DNA of 54,754 bases from positions 1-54,754 of the forward strand of contig DDYN01000051.1 of NCBI GenBank assembly GCA_002347965.1, written 5' to 3'. Shown here in pieces: positions 15,906 to 25,977 of the stretch. The translations under genes were made by a program, and so were the position numbers. This stretch comes from UBA2233 sp002347965 [NCBI: Nitrospirae bacterium UBA2233] (GTDB taxonomy: Bacteria > UBA2233). The notes beneath the pieces were generated by a model. It was not told the DNA's origin and did no database searches. It saw only the letters and a list, made by a program, of their open reading frames with translations. Position 1 is the first letter of the stretch. Every line of letters begins with the position of its first letter.

Positions 15906-17024
15906 TCAAGCCGAGCCCTCTTTGTCCCGGAGGGAGGGCGGTCTTGTTGGAATGCCTCGTAGAAAATCGGACGCGACGGCGTCTTGCTCTTTGAGGAGCC
16001 TTTGTTTTTCCGAATCAGGAAGGAAGGCGGCAAGGATCGAGTTTTTAGCGAGCGTGGAAACGTCCCGTGCACTCATGCCCAAGGCTTCGGCGCTTTGGAG
16101 GTAGTTCTCCAGCAAATAGCCTCCAAAATAGGCCGGGTCGTCCGAGTTGACCGTGACCAAGATCCCAAAATCCAAAAGCCGCTTTAGGTTGTGCTCCGCA
16201 AGCGACGGAAACACCCTTAGCCTTACGTTGGAAAGCGGACAGACGCTCAAAGGGGTCCTGCGGGCCTTGAGCTCTTCCATGAGCCCCGGGTCTTCCTCCG
16301 AGCGCACGCCGTGGTCGACCCTAAGCACCTTGAGGTCGCTTAGCGCCTCTCTGACGTAACCCGATGGCCCTTCCTCGCCCGCGTGCGCGACAGCCAGAAA
16401 CCCTTCTTCCCTGGCCTTGGCAAACACCCGGCGGAACTTGGACGGCGGGTTGCCCGCCTCGCTAGAATCGAGGCCAACGCCAAGAATTGCCTTTTTGTAG
16501 GGAAGGGCCTGTTTAAGCGCTTCAAAGGCGTCCTGCTCGCTCAAATGGCGCAAAAAGCAAAGGATGAGCGCAACCGAGACGCCAAGCTTGTTCTCGGCAT
16601 CTTTGGCCGCCTCAAGGAGCCCTTCGATTACGGACGCGAAGGGAACCCCGCGTGAGGTATGCGCCTGGGGGTCGAAGAATATCTCGGCCCGGACGATGTT
16701 CTCTTCGCTGGCCTTTTGAAAGTAGGCCATAGCCAGCTCGTAGAAGTCTTGCCTGGTCTTCAGGACCGCAAGCCCTTGGTAGTAAACCTTAAGGAAGTCC
16801 TCCAGGTTGGAGAAGTTGTACGCCTCCTTCAGGGCCTCTGGCGTTTTGTAGCCAAGCGTTACGACGTTCTTTTTGGCCAACTCAAAGACCATCTCTGGCT
16901 CGAGCGTTCCTTCTATGTGCAGGTGGATCTCGGCCTTGGGCATGGCCTTAAGGAAGTTTTCCAGGGCATCGCGGTCCATTCGCTTGGCAGAGGGGCTTTC
17001 TTTTGGTGTCGCCTTGGGTTCCAT
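15906..17024 (-). CDS. Adenine deaminase of the adenosine deaminase-like family (Aah1/ADE type)
   Basis: The 372-residue protein is a TIM-barrel purine deaminase. Zn ligands are in AEIHLHIEGTLEPE near residue 32; the catalytic and remaining ligand motifs are VAHAGEEGPSGY, RVDHGVRSEEDPGLM, VCPLSNVRLRVF and VTVNSDDPAYFGGYL. The segments RAEIFFDPQAHTSRGV and ILCFLRHLSEQDA are characteristic of the yeast Aah1-like adenine deaminase subgroup rather than true adenosine deaminases, so adenine to hypoxanthine is the likely reaction (purine salvage). An AAAGGA site precedes the ATG. It follows GH31 after 32 bases. Confidence 0.85.
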   Translation of the reverse strand: MEPKATPKESPSAKRMDRDALENFLKAMPKAEIHLHIEGTLEPEMVFELAKKNVVTLGYKTPEALKEAYNFSNLEDFLKVYYQGLAVLKTRQDFYELAMAYFQKASEENIVRAEIFFDPQAHTSRGVPFASVIEGLLEAAKDAENKLGVSVALILCFLRHLSEQDAFEALKQALPYKKAILGVGLDSSEAGNPPSKFRRVFAKAREEGFLAVAHAGEEGPSGYVREALSDLKVLRVDHGVRSEEDPGLMEELKARRTPLSVCPLSNVRLRVFPSLAEHNLKRLLDFGILVTVNSDDPAYFGGYLLENYLQSAEALGMSARDVSTLAKNSILAAFLPDSEKQRLLKEQDAVASDFLRGIPTRPPSLRDKEGSA

Positions 17025-17056
17025 GGTTTCCTTTGGTTTGTTGTGGGTGTTCCTGC

Positions 17057-19555
17057 TTACAAGAAAAGCTCAAGCGTCCCTGCTTGAGCGGGAATCTCCA
17101 GGTCGCTCGATCCCTCTGCCCGCGAAACCGGGACGGGCCTACCTTGAAAATGTGCGGACGAAAGCGCTTTGCCGTACACTTTCAGGTGGAAACGCCTTGG
17201 CAGGGCATACGACCCAGATTGTGCAATCGCTACGGAAAGCCCGCCCGGTGTCCGCGCGAGCTGAAAATCGAACGCGTTGTAGGGGCTTTGCGTCGTCTTG
17301 CCATCGTCCAGGTAAAAAAACGAGTGCCCACCGGAGGCCTCCACGGCGGGATAAACCTCAAGCGTTGCCGTCTCGCCCGCTACAACCGGGACGTGCTGAC
17401 CCTCTTGCATCGTGGGGATGACGCTTCCTTCCTTGACGAACAAAGGTAGTGTCCCAAGAGGCGCGCTCACGTAGTGCAGCGCCTGCCCCGAGAGGGTTCC
17501 CTTGGTTGCATGATCGTACCACACGCCCTTGGGCAGGTACACGTAGCGGCCCCGGGCCCCCGGCTCGAGCACGGGCGCCACGAGCAGCGAATCGCCCACG
17601 AGGAATGCATCGTCCATGCTGTACGTGGCGGGGTCGTCCTGGTAGGCGTACACCAGAGGGCGAAGGATAGGCTCGCCCGTCGTGGAAGCCTTAAAAAAGG
17701 CGCTGTAGAGGTAGGGCAGAAGCCTGTAGCGCAACCCGATCGCTTTGCGTATGAGACCGGTATAGGGCTCGCCGTACACCCAAGGCTCTTGGTCGTAGCT
17801 ACCCCGGTTCGTGTGGTTACGCATGAGCGGGACGAGTGCGCTCGCTTCGTACCAGCGAACGAGCAGCTCGGGGGTGGGCGACCCCTCGAACCCCCCGATG
17901 TCCGACCCGACAAAAGGAACTCCAGACAGGCCCATGTTGAGGAACATGGGGTTTTGAAGCCTCAGATGAGGAAAGCTGGAGGTGTTGTCCCCTGTCCAAA
18001 CGGCCGCGTAGCGCTGCACACCGCTGAAGCCGGCCCTAGAGAGCAAGAAGGGCCTTTTGGGGGACTCAAGAGCCCGAACGCCCTCGTAGCTGGCTTTTAC
18101 CATGAGCAGCCCAAAAACGTTGTGCATCTTCTTGTGGCTGGAAATCAGCCCAGAATCGTCGAACATCACCACGTCGTCCATCGTCTTGCCTGGGACGTCG
18201 AACACGGCGGGCTCGTTCATGTCGTTCCAGAACCCGTCAATGCCGGCATCCACAAGCCCTCGATAAAGCCCTCCCCACCATTCGCGCACGTCCTTTCGCG
18301 AAAAATCGGGGAAAACGCAGTCGCCAGGCCAGACCTTGCCGATGTAGAGCCCCCCATCCGGGTACTTAAGGAACGCATCCCGCTCGATCCCTTCCTTGAA
18401 CACGCTGTATCCTGGGTCCGCTTTCACTCCCGGGTCGATCATGCTTACCGCTTTCATGTCCATAGCATGAAGCGATTGCGTAAGCCCGGGAAGGTCTGAA
18501 AAGCGGGATTTGTCCCAGGTAAAAACCCGGTAGCCGTCCATGTAGTGGATGTCGAGCCAAACGACGTCCGTCGGAATGCGTTCTTGCCTTGCCCTTTTGG
18601 CGATGTCCAATACCTCATTGTCGGGGTAGTAACTGTAGCGGCACAACATGTGCCCCAGGGCCCAGGAGGGCGGCATGGGCATCGTGCCCGTCAGCGTCGC
18701 GTACCGACGGGCTACGTCGGGCACCTTTGGGCCTGCAAGGAGGTACAAGTCGAGCTCGCCCCCTTCGGTCTGCACCCTGTAGCGGTCTTCGAACTCTTTT
18801 CCGAGGTCGAAGTGGGTACGGTAGGAGTTGTCCAAAAACATCCCGAACGCAACGCCTTTTTTGAGCCCGATCAGGAATGGATGGGATTGGTAGAGCGGGT
18901 CATCGCCCGGTCCGTAGCCAAACGCGTCCGTGTTCCACATCTGGGTGTAGGTACGGCGCAAGTCGAGCCCGAGCGCCTTCTCGCCCAGCCCGTAAAAATG
19001 CTCGTCGTAGCCGAGCTTGAGCGTTAAAAGCACCGCATGGCCTTCCTCGGGCGACGAAGAGGGCAAGGCTTCGGCGGAGGGCGCGTTCGGGGGCGAGGAC
19101 TGTTTTTGCGCGACGGGGCCAACAGGCTTTAGGGCGGCGTCTTCCCAGCTCAAGGGGGCAAACTCTTCGATCAGGACGTTGCCTTCTTGGTCTTCCACCC
19201 TAAGGCCCGGCTTGGGCGTTGTGAACACGACGGCGAGGTTTTCAACGGCGAGCCGAACCTCTGAAGCGTTCCGCTCGATTCGGTAAGGGGCGCCTTTTGG
19301 CTTAAACCCCTCCCTTAGCGAATATGAAACATTTTTTAAAAAATTTCCGCCCACGGCCAGACGGACCCTGAGAATGCCCGGCTCGATCGCCTCCACCCAA
19401 ACCGTCGCGTTGCTTAAGGTCACCTCCATCCCCACGCCCGTGTCTCGAACCCCAGTTACAGGTCCAAGCTCGTGGGCGTTTAGGCTAAAAGGCAAGAAGG
19501 CGCAGCAGACAGCCAACGCAAGCGCCAGAGCGGCGGATTTTTGCAACCAAGGCAC
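17057..19555 (-). CDS. Exported GH31 alpha-glucosidase
   Basis: A GH31 family glycosidase of about 832 residues. The nucleophile aspartate lies in GFWNDMNEPAVF and the acid/base in AAVWTGDNTSSF. Other signatures are WALGHMLCRYSYYPDNEV, VVWLDIHYMDGYRVFTWD, FVGSDIGGFEG, RNHTNRGSYDQEPW, and the DUF5110-like C-terminal sheet. I place the start at a GTG (19553-19555) with GGAG nine bases upstream, because this yields an N-terminal signal peptide ending in LNA before HELG. An ATG at 19627 would add 24 residues ahead of the hydrophobic segment. It probably acts in the periplasm on alpha-glucans or oligosaccharides. Divergent from the gltS-like gene. Confidence 0.88.
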   Translation of the reverse strand: MPWLQKSAALALALAVCCAFLPFSLNAHELGPVTGVRDTGVGMEVTLSNATVWVEAIEPGILRVRLAVGGNFLKNVSYSLREGFKPKGAPYRIERNASEVRLAVENLAVVFTTPKPGLRVEDQEGNVLIEEFAPLSWEDAALKPVGPVAQKQSSPPNAPSAEALPSSSPEEGHAVLLTLKLGYDEHFYGLGEKALGLDLRRTYTQMWNTDAFGYGPGDDPLYQSHPFLIGLKKGVAFGMFLDNSYRTHFDLGKEFEDRYRVQTEGGELDLYLLAGPKVPDVARRYATLTGTMPMPPSWALGHMLCRYSYYPDNEVLDIAKRARQERIPTDVVWLDIHYMDGYRVFTWDKSRFSDLPGLTQSLHAMDMKAVSMIDPGVKADPGYSVFKEGIERDAFLKYPDGGLYIGKVWPGDCVFPDFSRKDVREWWGGLYRGLVDAGIDGFWNDMNEPAVFDVPGKTMDDVVMFDDSGLISSHKKMHNVFGLLMVKASYEGVRALESPKRPFLLSRAGFSGVQRYAAVWTGDNTSSFPHLRLQNPMFLNMGLSGVPFVGSDIGGFEGSPTPELLVRWYEASALVPLMRNHTNRGSYDQEPWVYGEPYTGLIRKAIGLRYRLLPYLYSAFFKASTTGEPILRPLVYAYQDDPATYSMDDAFLVGDSLLVAPVLEPGARGRYVYLPKGVWYDHATKGTLSGQALHYVSAPLGTLPLFVKEGSVIPTMQEGQHVPVVAGETATLEVYPAVEASGGHSFFYLDDGKTTQSPYNAFDFQLARTPGGLSVAIAQSGSYALPRRFHLKVYGKALSSAHFQGRPVPVSRAEGSSDLEIPAQAGTLELFL

Positions 19556-19638
19556 CCGGTTTTGCTCCCGTTGTATGGTAACGTGGTTTTTACTCAATTC
19601 TACCGAACAATGCAGACATCCCGCCAAGGAGTTTCTCT

Positions 19639-21117
19639 ATGGAAGTGTTCCACGGCCTCATCGAGCGCTTCGACATCGGGGCGCTGAACACGCTTTTTGG
19701 TTATCTCTGCATCTTGAGCGTTTTGCTGCTCCTTGGCAAGCTCTTGCGGGGAAGCTCCAAACTTCTTCAGGCCGGGCTCATTCCGGCCAGCATGATCGGG
19801 GGGTTTTTTGGGCTCGCGCTAGGGCCCTACGGCCTTGGCAAGGCGCTAGGAGCGGTTTGGCCGGGCATCGAAGTGGGGCTTGTCCAAGTCACTCTAGGGG
19901 TCTCCAAGCTGCCCGTTCGGCTGATAGACGTGGTATTCGCCACGATGTTTTTAGGGGTTGCGATTCCGAGCCCTAGGGCCATCGTGAGGGCTTCGGCAGG
20001 GCAGCTCGCGTTTTCCATGCTGATCGGCGGGTCGATGCAGTACGTGGTCGGCGCGCTCATCACGGCGGGTATCTTGATCCCCCTGTTCCACGTGGACCCG
20101 ACGTTTGCCGTGTTCATCGAGGTGGGCTTCTGCGGAGGGCCTGGAACGGCCGCCGGAATGGCGCAGGCATTCAAGGAAGGCTACAGGGAGCTTGGATGGG
20201 CATTCCCCGACGGCGCCGATTTGTTGTTCGCCACGGCAACGATCGGAATTTTGACGGCTACAATTGTCGGGATGGCGCTGGTTCGCCTAGCCATAAAAAG
20301 GGGCTTCGTCAAGAACCCCGCAGGCGGCCTTGATGGAGAGACAGACCCTTTAGCGCACCCGTGGATCCTCCCGAAGGAATCCAGGTACTCGATCGCTAGT
20401 GCAACCGTCTCGCCCGTTTCGATCGAGCCGCTCGCGTTGCACATGGCGCTCGTGTTCGTGGCGATGCTTTTTGGCTACGCGCTCGATGCCGGGCTTTCGT
20501 GGGTTGGGAGCGGCCTTGCTTTGCTTACAGGAAAGACGCTCGTTGGCGTAGCGTTCGATGCCGTCCCCGCGTTTCCTTTGACGATGCTTGGCGGGCTCTT
20601 CTTACAGCTTGGGCTGACGAAAGCGGGTATGGCCGAAATCGTGGACAAGGACACGCTAGAGCGCATCCAGGGCGCTTCGCTCGAGTTTCTGGTCGTCGCG
20701 GCGATCGCGAGCATCAACCTGCCCGTTCTCGCCGAGTATTTTTTGCCGCTTTTGGTGCTCATTACGCTGAGCGTAGCGTTCATTACCCTCGGAACGCTTT
20801 ATTTTGGCCCTAGGATTTTTAAACAGGCCTGGTTTGAGCGTTCGATCGTGGAGTTCGGGATGCAAACGGGCGTAGCGGCAATGGGGTTGATGCTGCTTCG
20901 TATCGTCGACCCCAGGTTCAAATCAGGAGCCATCGAGAGCTTCGGCTTGAAGCAGATGATCTACGAGCCGTTCTTTGGCGGCGGGTTCGTTACGGCCATG
21001 GCCCCGCTGTTGGTCCTCGTTTTGGGCCTTCCTTGCTTTGCGGCCGTGATGTTTGGCCTAAGCGCCCTCGTCGTCGGCCTATGGTGGCTTTTTGAAGGGC
21101 GAAAGCTCGCTAGGTGA
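19639..21117 (+). CDS. Sodium/glutamate symporter (GltS) family protein
   Basis: A 492-residue polytopic membrane protein, longer than E. coli GltS (about 400). It has the pseudo-twofold GltS layout: an N-half re-entrant motif in EVGFCGGPGTAAGMAQAF (family motif GGHGTA), and a C-half with AIESFGLKQMIYEPFFGGGFVTAMAPLL. About ten or more hydrophobic helices are visible. It would take up glutamate or another carboxylate with Na+. An AAGGAG site precedes the ATG. The stop overlaps the convergent pyruvate oxidase-like gene by eight bases. Substrate assignment rests on family only, as the motif departs from the consensus at one position (P for H). Confidence 0.8.
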   Translation: MEVFHGLIERFDIGALNTLFGYLCILSVLLLLGKLLRGSSKLLQAGLIPASMIGGFFGLALGPYGLGKALGAVWPGIEVGLVQVTLGVSKLPVRLIDVVFATMFLGVAIPSPRAIVRASAGQLAFSMLIGGSMQYVVGALITAGILIPLFHVDPTFAVFIEVGFCGGPGTAAGMAQAFKEGYRELGWAFPDGADLLFATATIGILTATIVGMALVRLAIKRGFVKNPAGGLDGETDPLAHPWILPKESRYSIASATVSPVSIEPLALHMALVFVAMLFGYALDAGLSWVGSGLALLTGKTLVGVAFDAVPAFPLTMLGGLFLQLGLTKAGMAEIVDKDTLERIQGASLEFLVVAAIASINLPVLAEYFLPLLVLITLSVAFITLGTLYFGPRIFKQAWFERSIVEFGMQTGVAAMGLMLLRIVDPRFKSGAIESFGLKQMIYEPFFGGGFVTAMAPLLVLVLGLPCFAAVMFGLSALVVGLWWLFEGRKLAR

Positions 21118-22855
21118 GCTTTCGTACCCTGTCCGCGATTACTGTCATGACGATCTTCTCGCGGTTGGGCTCACCCTTGATGATCGAAGAGGCAAACTTA
21201 CGGGCCTGCTCGAACGTGATTTTTGGCGGCATTGGGGGCTCGAAGGGGTCCACGTTGGCCTCCAAGAGGGCAGGGCCAGGGCACCCTAGGAACTCATCGA
21301 GCGTGCTCTCGAGCTTTTCCGAGGCCTCGAGCTTCATCCCTACGGCTCCGCAGGCGATGGCGAACATCGCGAAATCCATCGTCTCTAATTCGCAGCCATA
21401 CTCTGGGTTGCCCAAAAAGGCCATTTGCTCCCACTTGATCATCCCGAGCGTGTCGTTTTTAAACACCACCACCTTGATGGGCAGCTTGTACTTCACGGCC
21501 GTGACGAACTCCCCCATGAGCATACTAAACCCCCCATCCCCGACGATCGCCAAAGAGAGCCGGTCCGGATGGGCGATTTGTGCCGCAAGCGCGTAGGGCA
21601 GCGCGTTGGCCATGGATGCGAGCGTCCCCGAGACCGAGTGCATCTGGCCTTGTTTGACGGGCATATGCCTGGCCCACCATGTCGTGATCGTTCCCGAATC
21701 GCACGAGACGATGGAGGTCTCGGGCAGGCGTTTGGCAAGCTCGTGCGCAAGGGCCTGGGGTTTGACCGGATTAACCCGCCACCTTCCCTCGTCTTCGATG
21801 GACTTTCTCCAGTGCGCCATCTTCTTTTGCGCCTCTTTTAGAAACTTTCCGTCCGTATCGGGCTCGGCTAGCTCCGTAAGCGCGGCAAGAATAGGCTTCG
21901 AATCCCCCACAAGGCCCACCTCGACGGGGTAGCGAAGCCCGATCCTCGCGGGGTCTCGGTCGATTTGGACGGCCTTGGCCTGTCCTGGCCTGGGCAAGAA
22001 CTCCATGTAGGGAAACGAAGAGCCGACGATCAAAAGCGTATCGCACGCTTCCATAATTTCTTGAGACGGCCTCGTCCCTAATAGCCCTAGCTGGCCTGTC
22101 GTATATGGGCTATCGTCCGGCAACACGGCCTTGCCCAAAAGCGCCTTGGCCACGGGGGCTTGCCGCTTCCTAGCGAACGCCTCCAGCTCGAAAGCCGCGT
22201 GCAACGCCCCCTGTCCAGCCAAAATGGCCGTTTTCTTGCCGGCATTGAGAATGGCTGCGGCATCCTTGAGCGCCTCCGCTTGGGGCATGGTCGCCGCATG
22301 CCCGAGCCCTGGAAGCGAATGGTTAGGGACGTTGCGGAAAGAACGGAGAAGCTTTACGTTTGCTTCCTGGATGTCGACCGGAATGGTGATATGGGCCGGC
22401 CCCTTTCGGCCGAGCGCGGTGCGGATTGCCAAATCCAGGACGTTCTCGACGTGTGCAGGCCCCATGACCCGTTCGTTGTACACGCACGCATCCTCGAACA
22501 CTCGGTCAAGGGCGACGTCTTGCTGGACGCGCATGCTGATCAAGTCGTGGAACTGAAGGCCCGTGATGGCGAGTACAGCCTGGGAATCGAGCCTGGCATC
22601 GTAGATGCCGTTGAGCAAATGGATACCGCCTGGCCCCGAAGTGGCCAAACAAACCCCGATCCGCCCGGTATACTTTGCGTAAGCGCACGCCATGAACCCG
22701 GCCGATTCCTCGTGGCGGACCTGAATGAAGCGAACCTTATCCTTCCTGACCCTCAAGGCCTCCATGATCGGGTTAATCCCGTCTCCCGGAAGCCCGAAGA
22801 CCGTATCCACGCCCCAGGCAATCAGGCCCTCTGCAAGGGCATCCGCCGTGTTCAT
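21110..22855 (-). CDS. Thiamine diphosphate enzyme, pyruvate oxidase / quinone-dependent pyruvate dehydrogenase-like
   Basis: A 581-residue TPP enzyme of the PoxB/acetolactate synthase superfamily. The N-domain holds FGLPGDGINPIMEAL and the catalytic glutamate region VRHEESAGFMACAYAKYTGRIGVCLATSGPGGIHLL. The central domain is FAD-type. The C-domain carries the TPP motif GDGGFSMLMGEFVTAV...VVFKND. VQQDVALDRVFEDACVYNERV resembles PoxB. The likely reaction is oxidative decarboxylation of pyruvate to acetate or acetyl phosphate; acetolactate synthase-like activity cannot be excluded. It follows the DsrE-like gene by 26 bases. Confidence 0.82.
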   Translation of the reverse strand: MNTADALAEGLIAWGVDTVFGLPGDGINPIMEALRVRKDKVRFIQVRHEESAGFMACAYAKYTGRIGVCLATSGPGGIHLLNGIYDARLDSQAVLAITGLQFHDLISMRVQQDVALDRVFEDACVYNERVMGPAHVENVLDLAIRTALGRKGPAHITIPVDIQEANVKLLRSFRNVPNHSLPGLGHAATMPQAEALKDAAAILNAGKKTAILAGQGALHAAFELEAFARKRQAPVAKALLGKAVLPDDSPYTTGQLGLLGTRPSQEIMEACDTLLIVGSSFPYMEFLPRPGQAKAVQIDRDPARIGLRYPVEVGLVGDSKPILAALTELAEPDTDGKFLKEAQKKMAHWRKSIEDEGRWRVNPVKPQALAHELAKRLPETSIVSCDSGTITTWWARHMPVKQGQMHSVSGTLASMANALPYALAAQIAHPDRLSLAIVGDGGFSMLMGEFVTAVKYKLPIKVVVFKNDTLGMIKWEQMAFLGNPEYGCELETMDFAMFAIACGAVGMKLEASEKLESTLDEFLGCPGPALLEANVDPFEPPMPPKITFEQARKFASSIIKGEPNREKIVMTVIADRVRKLT

Positions 22856-22879
22856 AGGTTTGTTTTCCTCCTGAGCTTT

Positions 22880-23353
22880 TTATGGCCTTACGTAGGCGTA
22901 CCCCTCGCTTTGTTTCCGGATCAACTCGACGACCCCGGCCGGCACGACCTGGATAAACCCGGGCAGCGATGCCGGCTCCAAATCGAAGGCCTTCAGCGCG
23001 TTTCGGCAGGCCATGAACCTAACACCGCGGGAGTTGAGAGCCTCCATCCTTGATGTCAGCGATGGGTCAAGAAAGCCCTTGACCGCTTCTGCGTTGGCGA
23101 CGAGCTCCAGCTTGGCCTTTTCCTCGCCTATTTCGTTCAGAACATTCTCAAGGTTGGTGAGCGCAAGGCTCCATTTTGCCGTCTCGTCGACGTGGAACAC
23201 CGCCATGAGGCCTTCTTGCTGCCTCAAAACCCCTTCCTCGGCGTTTCCCTTCGAGGCCTTATGGCCGTACAGCAGGCAAAAGGTTGCCACAACCCCCAGC
23301 ACGCGGGCCAGTCTCCTTATGGCCCGGGTACCTTGCCCTACTCGCCTAAACAT
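22880..23353 (-). CDS. Exported DsrE-like protein
   Basis: The 157-residue protein has a positively charged N-terminus and a hydrophobic segment ([13 protein letters not shown], about residues 18-30), so it is probably exported or anchored. The remaining 110 residues fit the DsrE/DsrF-like fold: a first strand [40 protein letters not shown], then [20 protein letters not shown] with a conserved cysteine, and [28 protein letters not shown]. DsrE-like proteins act in sulfur relay or thiol chemistry; a role is not provable here. The ATG overlaps the end of glnA by eight bases and the stop is 24 bases before the pyruvate oxidase-like gene. Confidence 0.75.
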   Translation of the reverse strand: MFRRVGQGTRAIRRLARVLGVVATFCLLYGHKASKGNAEEGVLRQQEGLMAVFHVDETAKWSLALTNLENVLNEIGEEKAKLELVANAEAVKGFLDPSLTSRMEALNSRGVRFMACRNALKAFDLEPASLPGFIQVVPAGVVELIRKQSEGYAYVRP

Positions 23354-24758
23354 CGTAGTACAGAGCGAATTCGTAAGGGTGCGGGCGTAGCCTGATTTGG
23401 TCCACCTCGCTCTTGCGCTTGTAGTCCAGCCAGGTTTCGATCACGTCCTGGGTGAAGACGTTGCCCTTCAAAAGGAACGCATGGTCGGCCTCGAGCGCAT
23501 CGAGGGCCTCCTCGAGCGAGGCGGGCATTTTAGGGACGCCTTCGAGCTCCTCCGGAGAAAGGGCGTAGATGTCCTTGTCTAAGGGGCTACCGGGCTCGAT
23601 CCGGCTCTGGATGCCGTCAAGCCCCGCCATGAGCAGCGCGGCGAAGGCTAGGTAGCCGTTGCACGACGGGTCCGGGAACCGCACCTCGACCCGCTTGCTT
23701 TTGGGGGAGGTGGAATACATCGGGATGCGGATCGAAGCCGAGCGGTTGCGCGAGGAGTACGCCAGATTAACGGGCGCCTCGAACCCCGGGACGAGCCGCT
23801 TAAAGCTGTTGGTGGTCGGGTTGGTGAGCGCAGCCAGCGCTGACGCGTGCTTTAGTATTCCGCCTATGTAGAACATGGCGATTTCGGACAGCCCTCCGTA
23901 CCCATCGCCCGCGAACAAGTTCTTTCCTCCCGCCCAGATGCTCTGGTGACAGTGCATTCCCGAGCCGTTATCGCCGAACAGCGGCTTTGGCATGAACGTT
24001 ACGGTTTTGTTGTGCCTCGCGGCCACGTTCTTAATGACATACTTAAACCACATGAGCATGTCGCCCATTTCTACGATGGGGGAAAAGCGCATGTCGATCT
24101 CGCATTGCCCGCCGGTGGCCACCTCGTGGTGCTGCGCTTCGATCCGGATGCCGACCTGCTCCATAACCCTGCACATTTCGGTACGTATGTCCTGGGTCTT
24201 GTCGGACGGCGGGACGGGAAAGTATCCCTCTTTGTAGCGGGGCTTGTAGCCAAGGTTGGGGCGCTCTTCACGGCCCGTGTTCCATCTACCCTCAACGGAA
24301 TCCAGGGAGTAGAAGCCGAAGTTCGGCCCCTGGTCGAAGCGGACGTCATCAAATAGGAAAAATTCCGGCTCCGGACCGAAGAAGGCCGTATCGCCGATCC
24401 CGATCGACCTTAGGTAGGCCGCCGCCTTCTTGGCGATGTTCCTCGGGTCGCGGCTGTAGGGCTCGTGGGTAATCGGGTCGACGATGTCGCAGATCAGGCT
24501 CAAGGCAGGGCCCGCCAGGAAAGGGTCCATGACGGCCGTGTTGGGGTCGGGGATGACTAGCATGTCGGAGGCATGGATGGGCTGCCAGCCGCGGATAGAA
24601 GAGCCGTCAAACCCGAACCCTTCTTCAAAGGTACTCTCTTCGAGCTCGTAGATGGGGACGCTGAAATGTTGCCACATTCCGACGAAATCGAGGAATTTGA
24701 GGTCCACCATCATGGCGGAATGCTTTTTTGCGTACTCGAGTACCTCTTTTGGCTCCAT
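23346..24758 (-). CDS. glnA: Glutamine synthetase type I
   Basis: A 470-residue class I glutamine synthetase converting glutamate, ammonia and ATP to glutamine. Motifs: [67 protein letters not shown], and the ATP/glutamate segment [47 protein letters not shown] near the C-terminus corresponds to the adenylylation tyrosine loop, so GlnE control is likely. AAAGGAG precedes the ATG. It lies 76 bases downstream of glnB, the normal regulatory pairing. Confidence 0.96.
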   Translation of the reverse strand: MEPKEVLEYAKKHSAMMVDLKFLDFVGMWQHFSVPIYELEESTFEEGFGFDGSSIRGWQPIHASDMLVIPDPNTAVMDPFLAGPALSLICDIVDPITHEPYSRDPRNIAKKAAAYLRSIGIGDTAFFGPEPEFFLFDDVRFDQGPNFGFYSLDSVEGRWNTGREERPNLGYKPRYKEGYFPVPPSDKTQDIRTEMCRVMEQVGIRIEAQHHEVATGGQCEIDMRFSPIVEMGDMLMWFKYVIKNVAARHNKTVTFMPKPLFGDNGSGMHCHQSIWAGGKNLFAGDGYGGLSEIAMFYIGGILKHASALAALTNPTTNSFKRLVPGFEAPVNLAYSSRNRSASIRIPMYSTSPKSKRVEVRFPDPSCNGYLAFAALLMAGLDGIQSRIEPGSPLDKDIYALSPEELEGVPKMPASLEEALDALEADHAFLLKGNVFTQDVIETWLDYKRKSEVDQIRLRPHPYEFALYYDV

Positions 24759-24834
24759 GCGGGCTCCTTTCTGTGGGTCTTGTCTGGGGATTTTAGGCTA
24801 TGGTTACAACCTCCAAAGAAACGACCTTGTGGGG

Positions 24835-25182
<348 letters not shown>

Positions 25183-25207
25183 TCATCCCGTTTTTAGGGC
25201 GTTTTTG

Positions 25208-25963
25208 TTAATGCGAAAGGCGCTTTTTGGCAATATATATTGCCACAAACACGCTTATTCCACAAACGGATAAAAAAAGCAAGAACGCAGCCACAGGGAA
25301 GGCTAAGCGTTGTCCCATGGCGAACCTAGCCACTTCGATCGCCTGGAACAACGGGGAGAGAAAAACGACACGTCGAAACCCATCGCCAAACGCGTCCGCA
25401 GGGAAGAATACGCCCGAGAACAAAAAAAGCGGGGCGACGGCCAGGCTGAAGAAGTACGAAAAGAAATCGTAGCTCTTGGCCATCATGGACGTGAGGAACG
25501 ACAGCGAGGCGATGAACAACCCGAAGAGAAAATTTACGGAGAGCTGCAATACCAAGCTTTCTAGCGATGGAACGAGCCCGATCACGAAGAACACGCCGAG
25601 CATGCATCCGGCCGCGAGTAGCCCCTTGAATGCCCCCCAGAAGATTTCACCAAGCGCAAGCTCCCAGGCAAGAACGGGCGTGTAGAGGATGGCATCGAAG
25701 GTGCCCTGCCTAGCCAGCCTGGTGTATGTCGAGAAGGTGCACTCGTAGGCGCTAGTGTACAAGCAGGCCGATAAGGCCAACCCCGGCGCCACGAATTCAA
25801 GGTAGGAGAGCTCGCCGATCTTGGGCATGAACCGTCCCAACCCATAACCGAAGGCAAAGATGTACAGCACCGGCTCACCGACGTTTCCTACGAGCGAGGC
25901 GAACCAGTACCTTTTCCAAACCCTGAAATGACGAAGAAACACCTTAAGGAACCCCAACGGCAC
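25208..25963 (-). CDS. ABC-2 type exporter permease (NodJ-like)
   Basis: The 251-residue protein has six hydrophobic segments and the ABC-2 permease layout. Its N-terminus (FRVWKRYWFASLVGNVGEPVLYIFAFGYGLGRFMP) and the EFVAPGLALSACLYTSAYECTFSTYTRL segment resemble NodJ, the lipo-oligosaccharide exporter permease. In non-rhizobial genomes such NodIJ homologues have unknown cargo. It pairs with the ATPase gene 14 bases upstream. Location inner membrane. There is no nodulation context here, so the name is a family label only. Confidence 0.85.
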   Translation of the reverse strand: MPLGFLKVFLRHFRVWKRYWFASLVGNVGEPVLYIFAFGYGLGRFMPKIGELSYLEFVAPGLALSACLYTSAYECTFSTYTRLARQGTFDAILYTPVLAWELALGEIFWGAFKGLLAAGCMLGVFFVIGLVPSLESLVLQLSVNFLFGLFIASLSFLTSMMAKSYDFFSYFFSLAVAPLFLFSGVFFPADAFGDGFRRVVFLSPLFQAIEVARFAMGQRLAFPVAAFLLFLSVCGISVFVAIYIAKKRLSH

Positions 25964-25977
25964 TACAGCACCCTCTA

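Noticed and set aside
21890-21925. tRNA T-arm-like TTCGAATCC
   Set aside because: It lies inside the pyruvate oxidase-like coding sequence and no acceptor stem or anticodon arm surrounds it.
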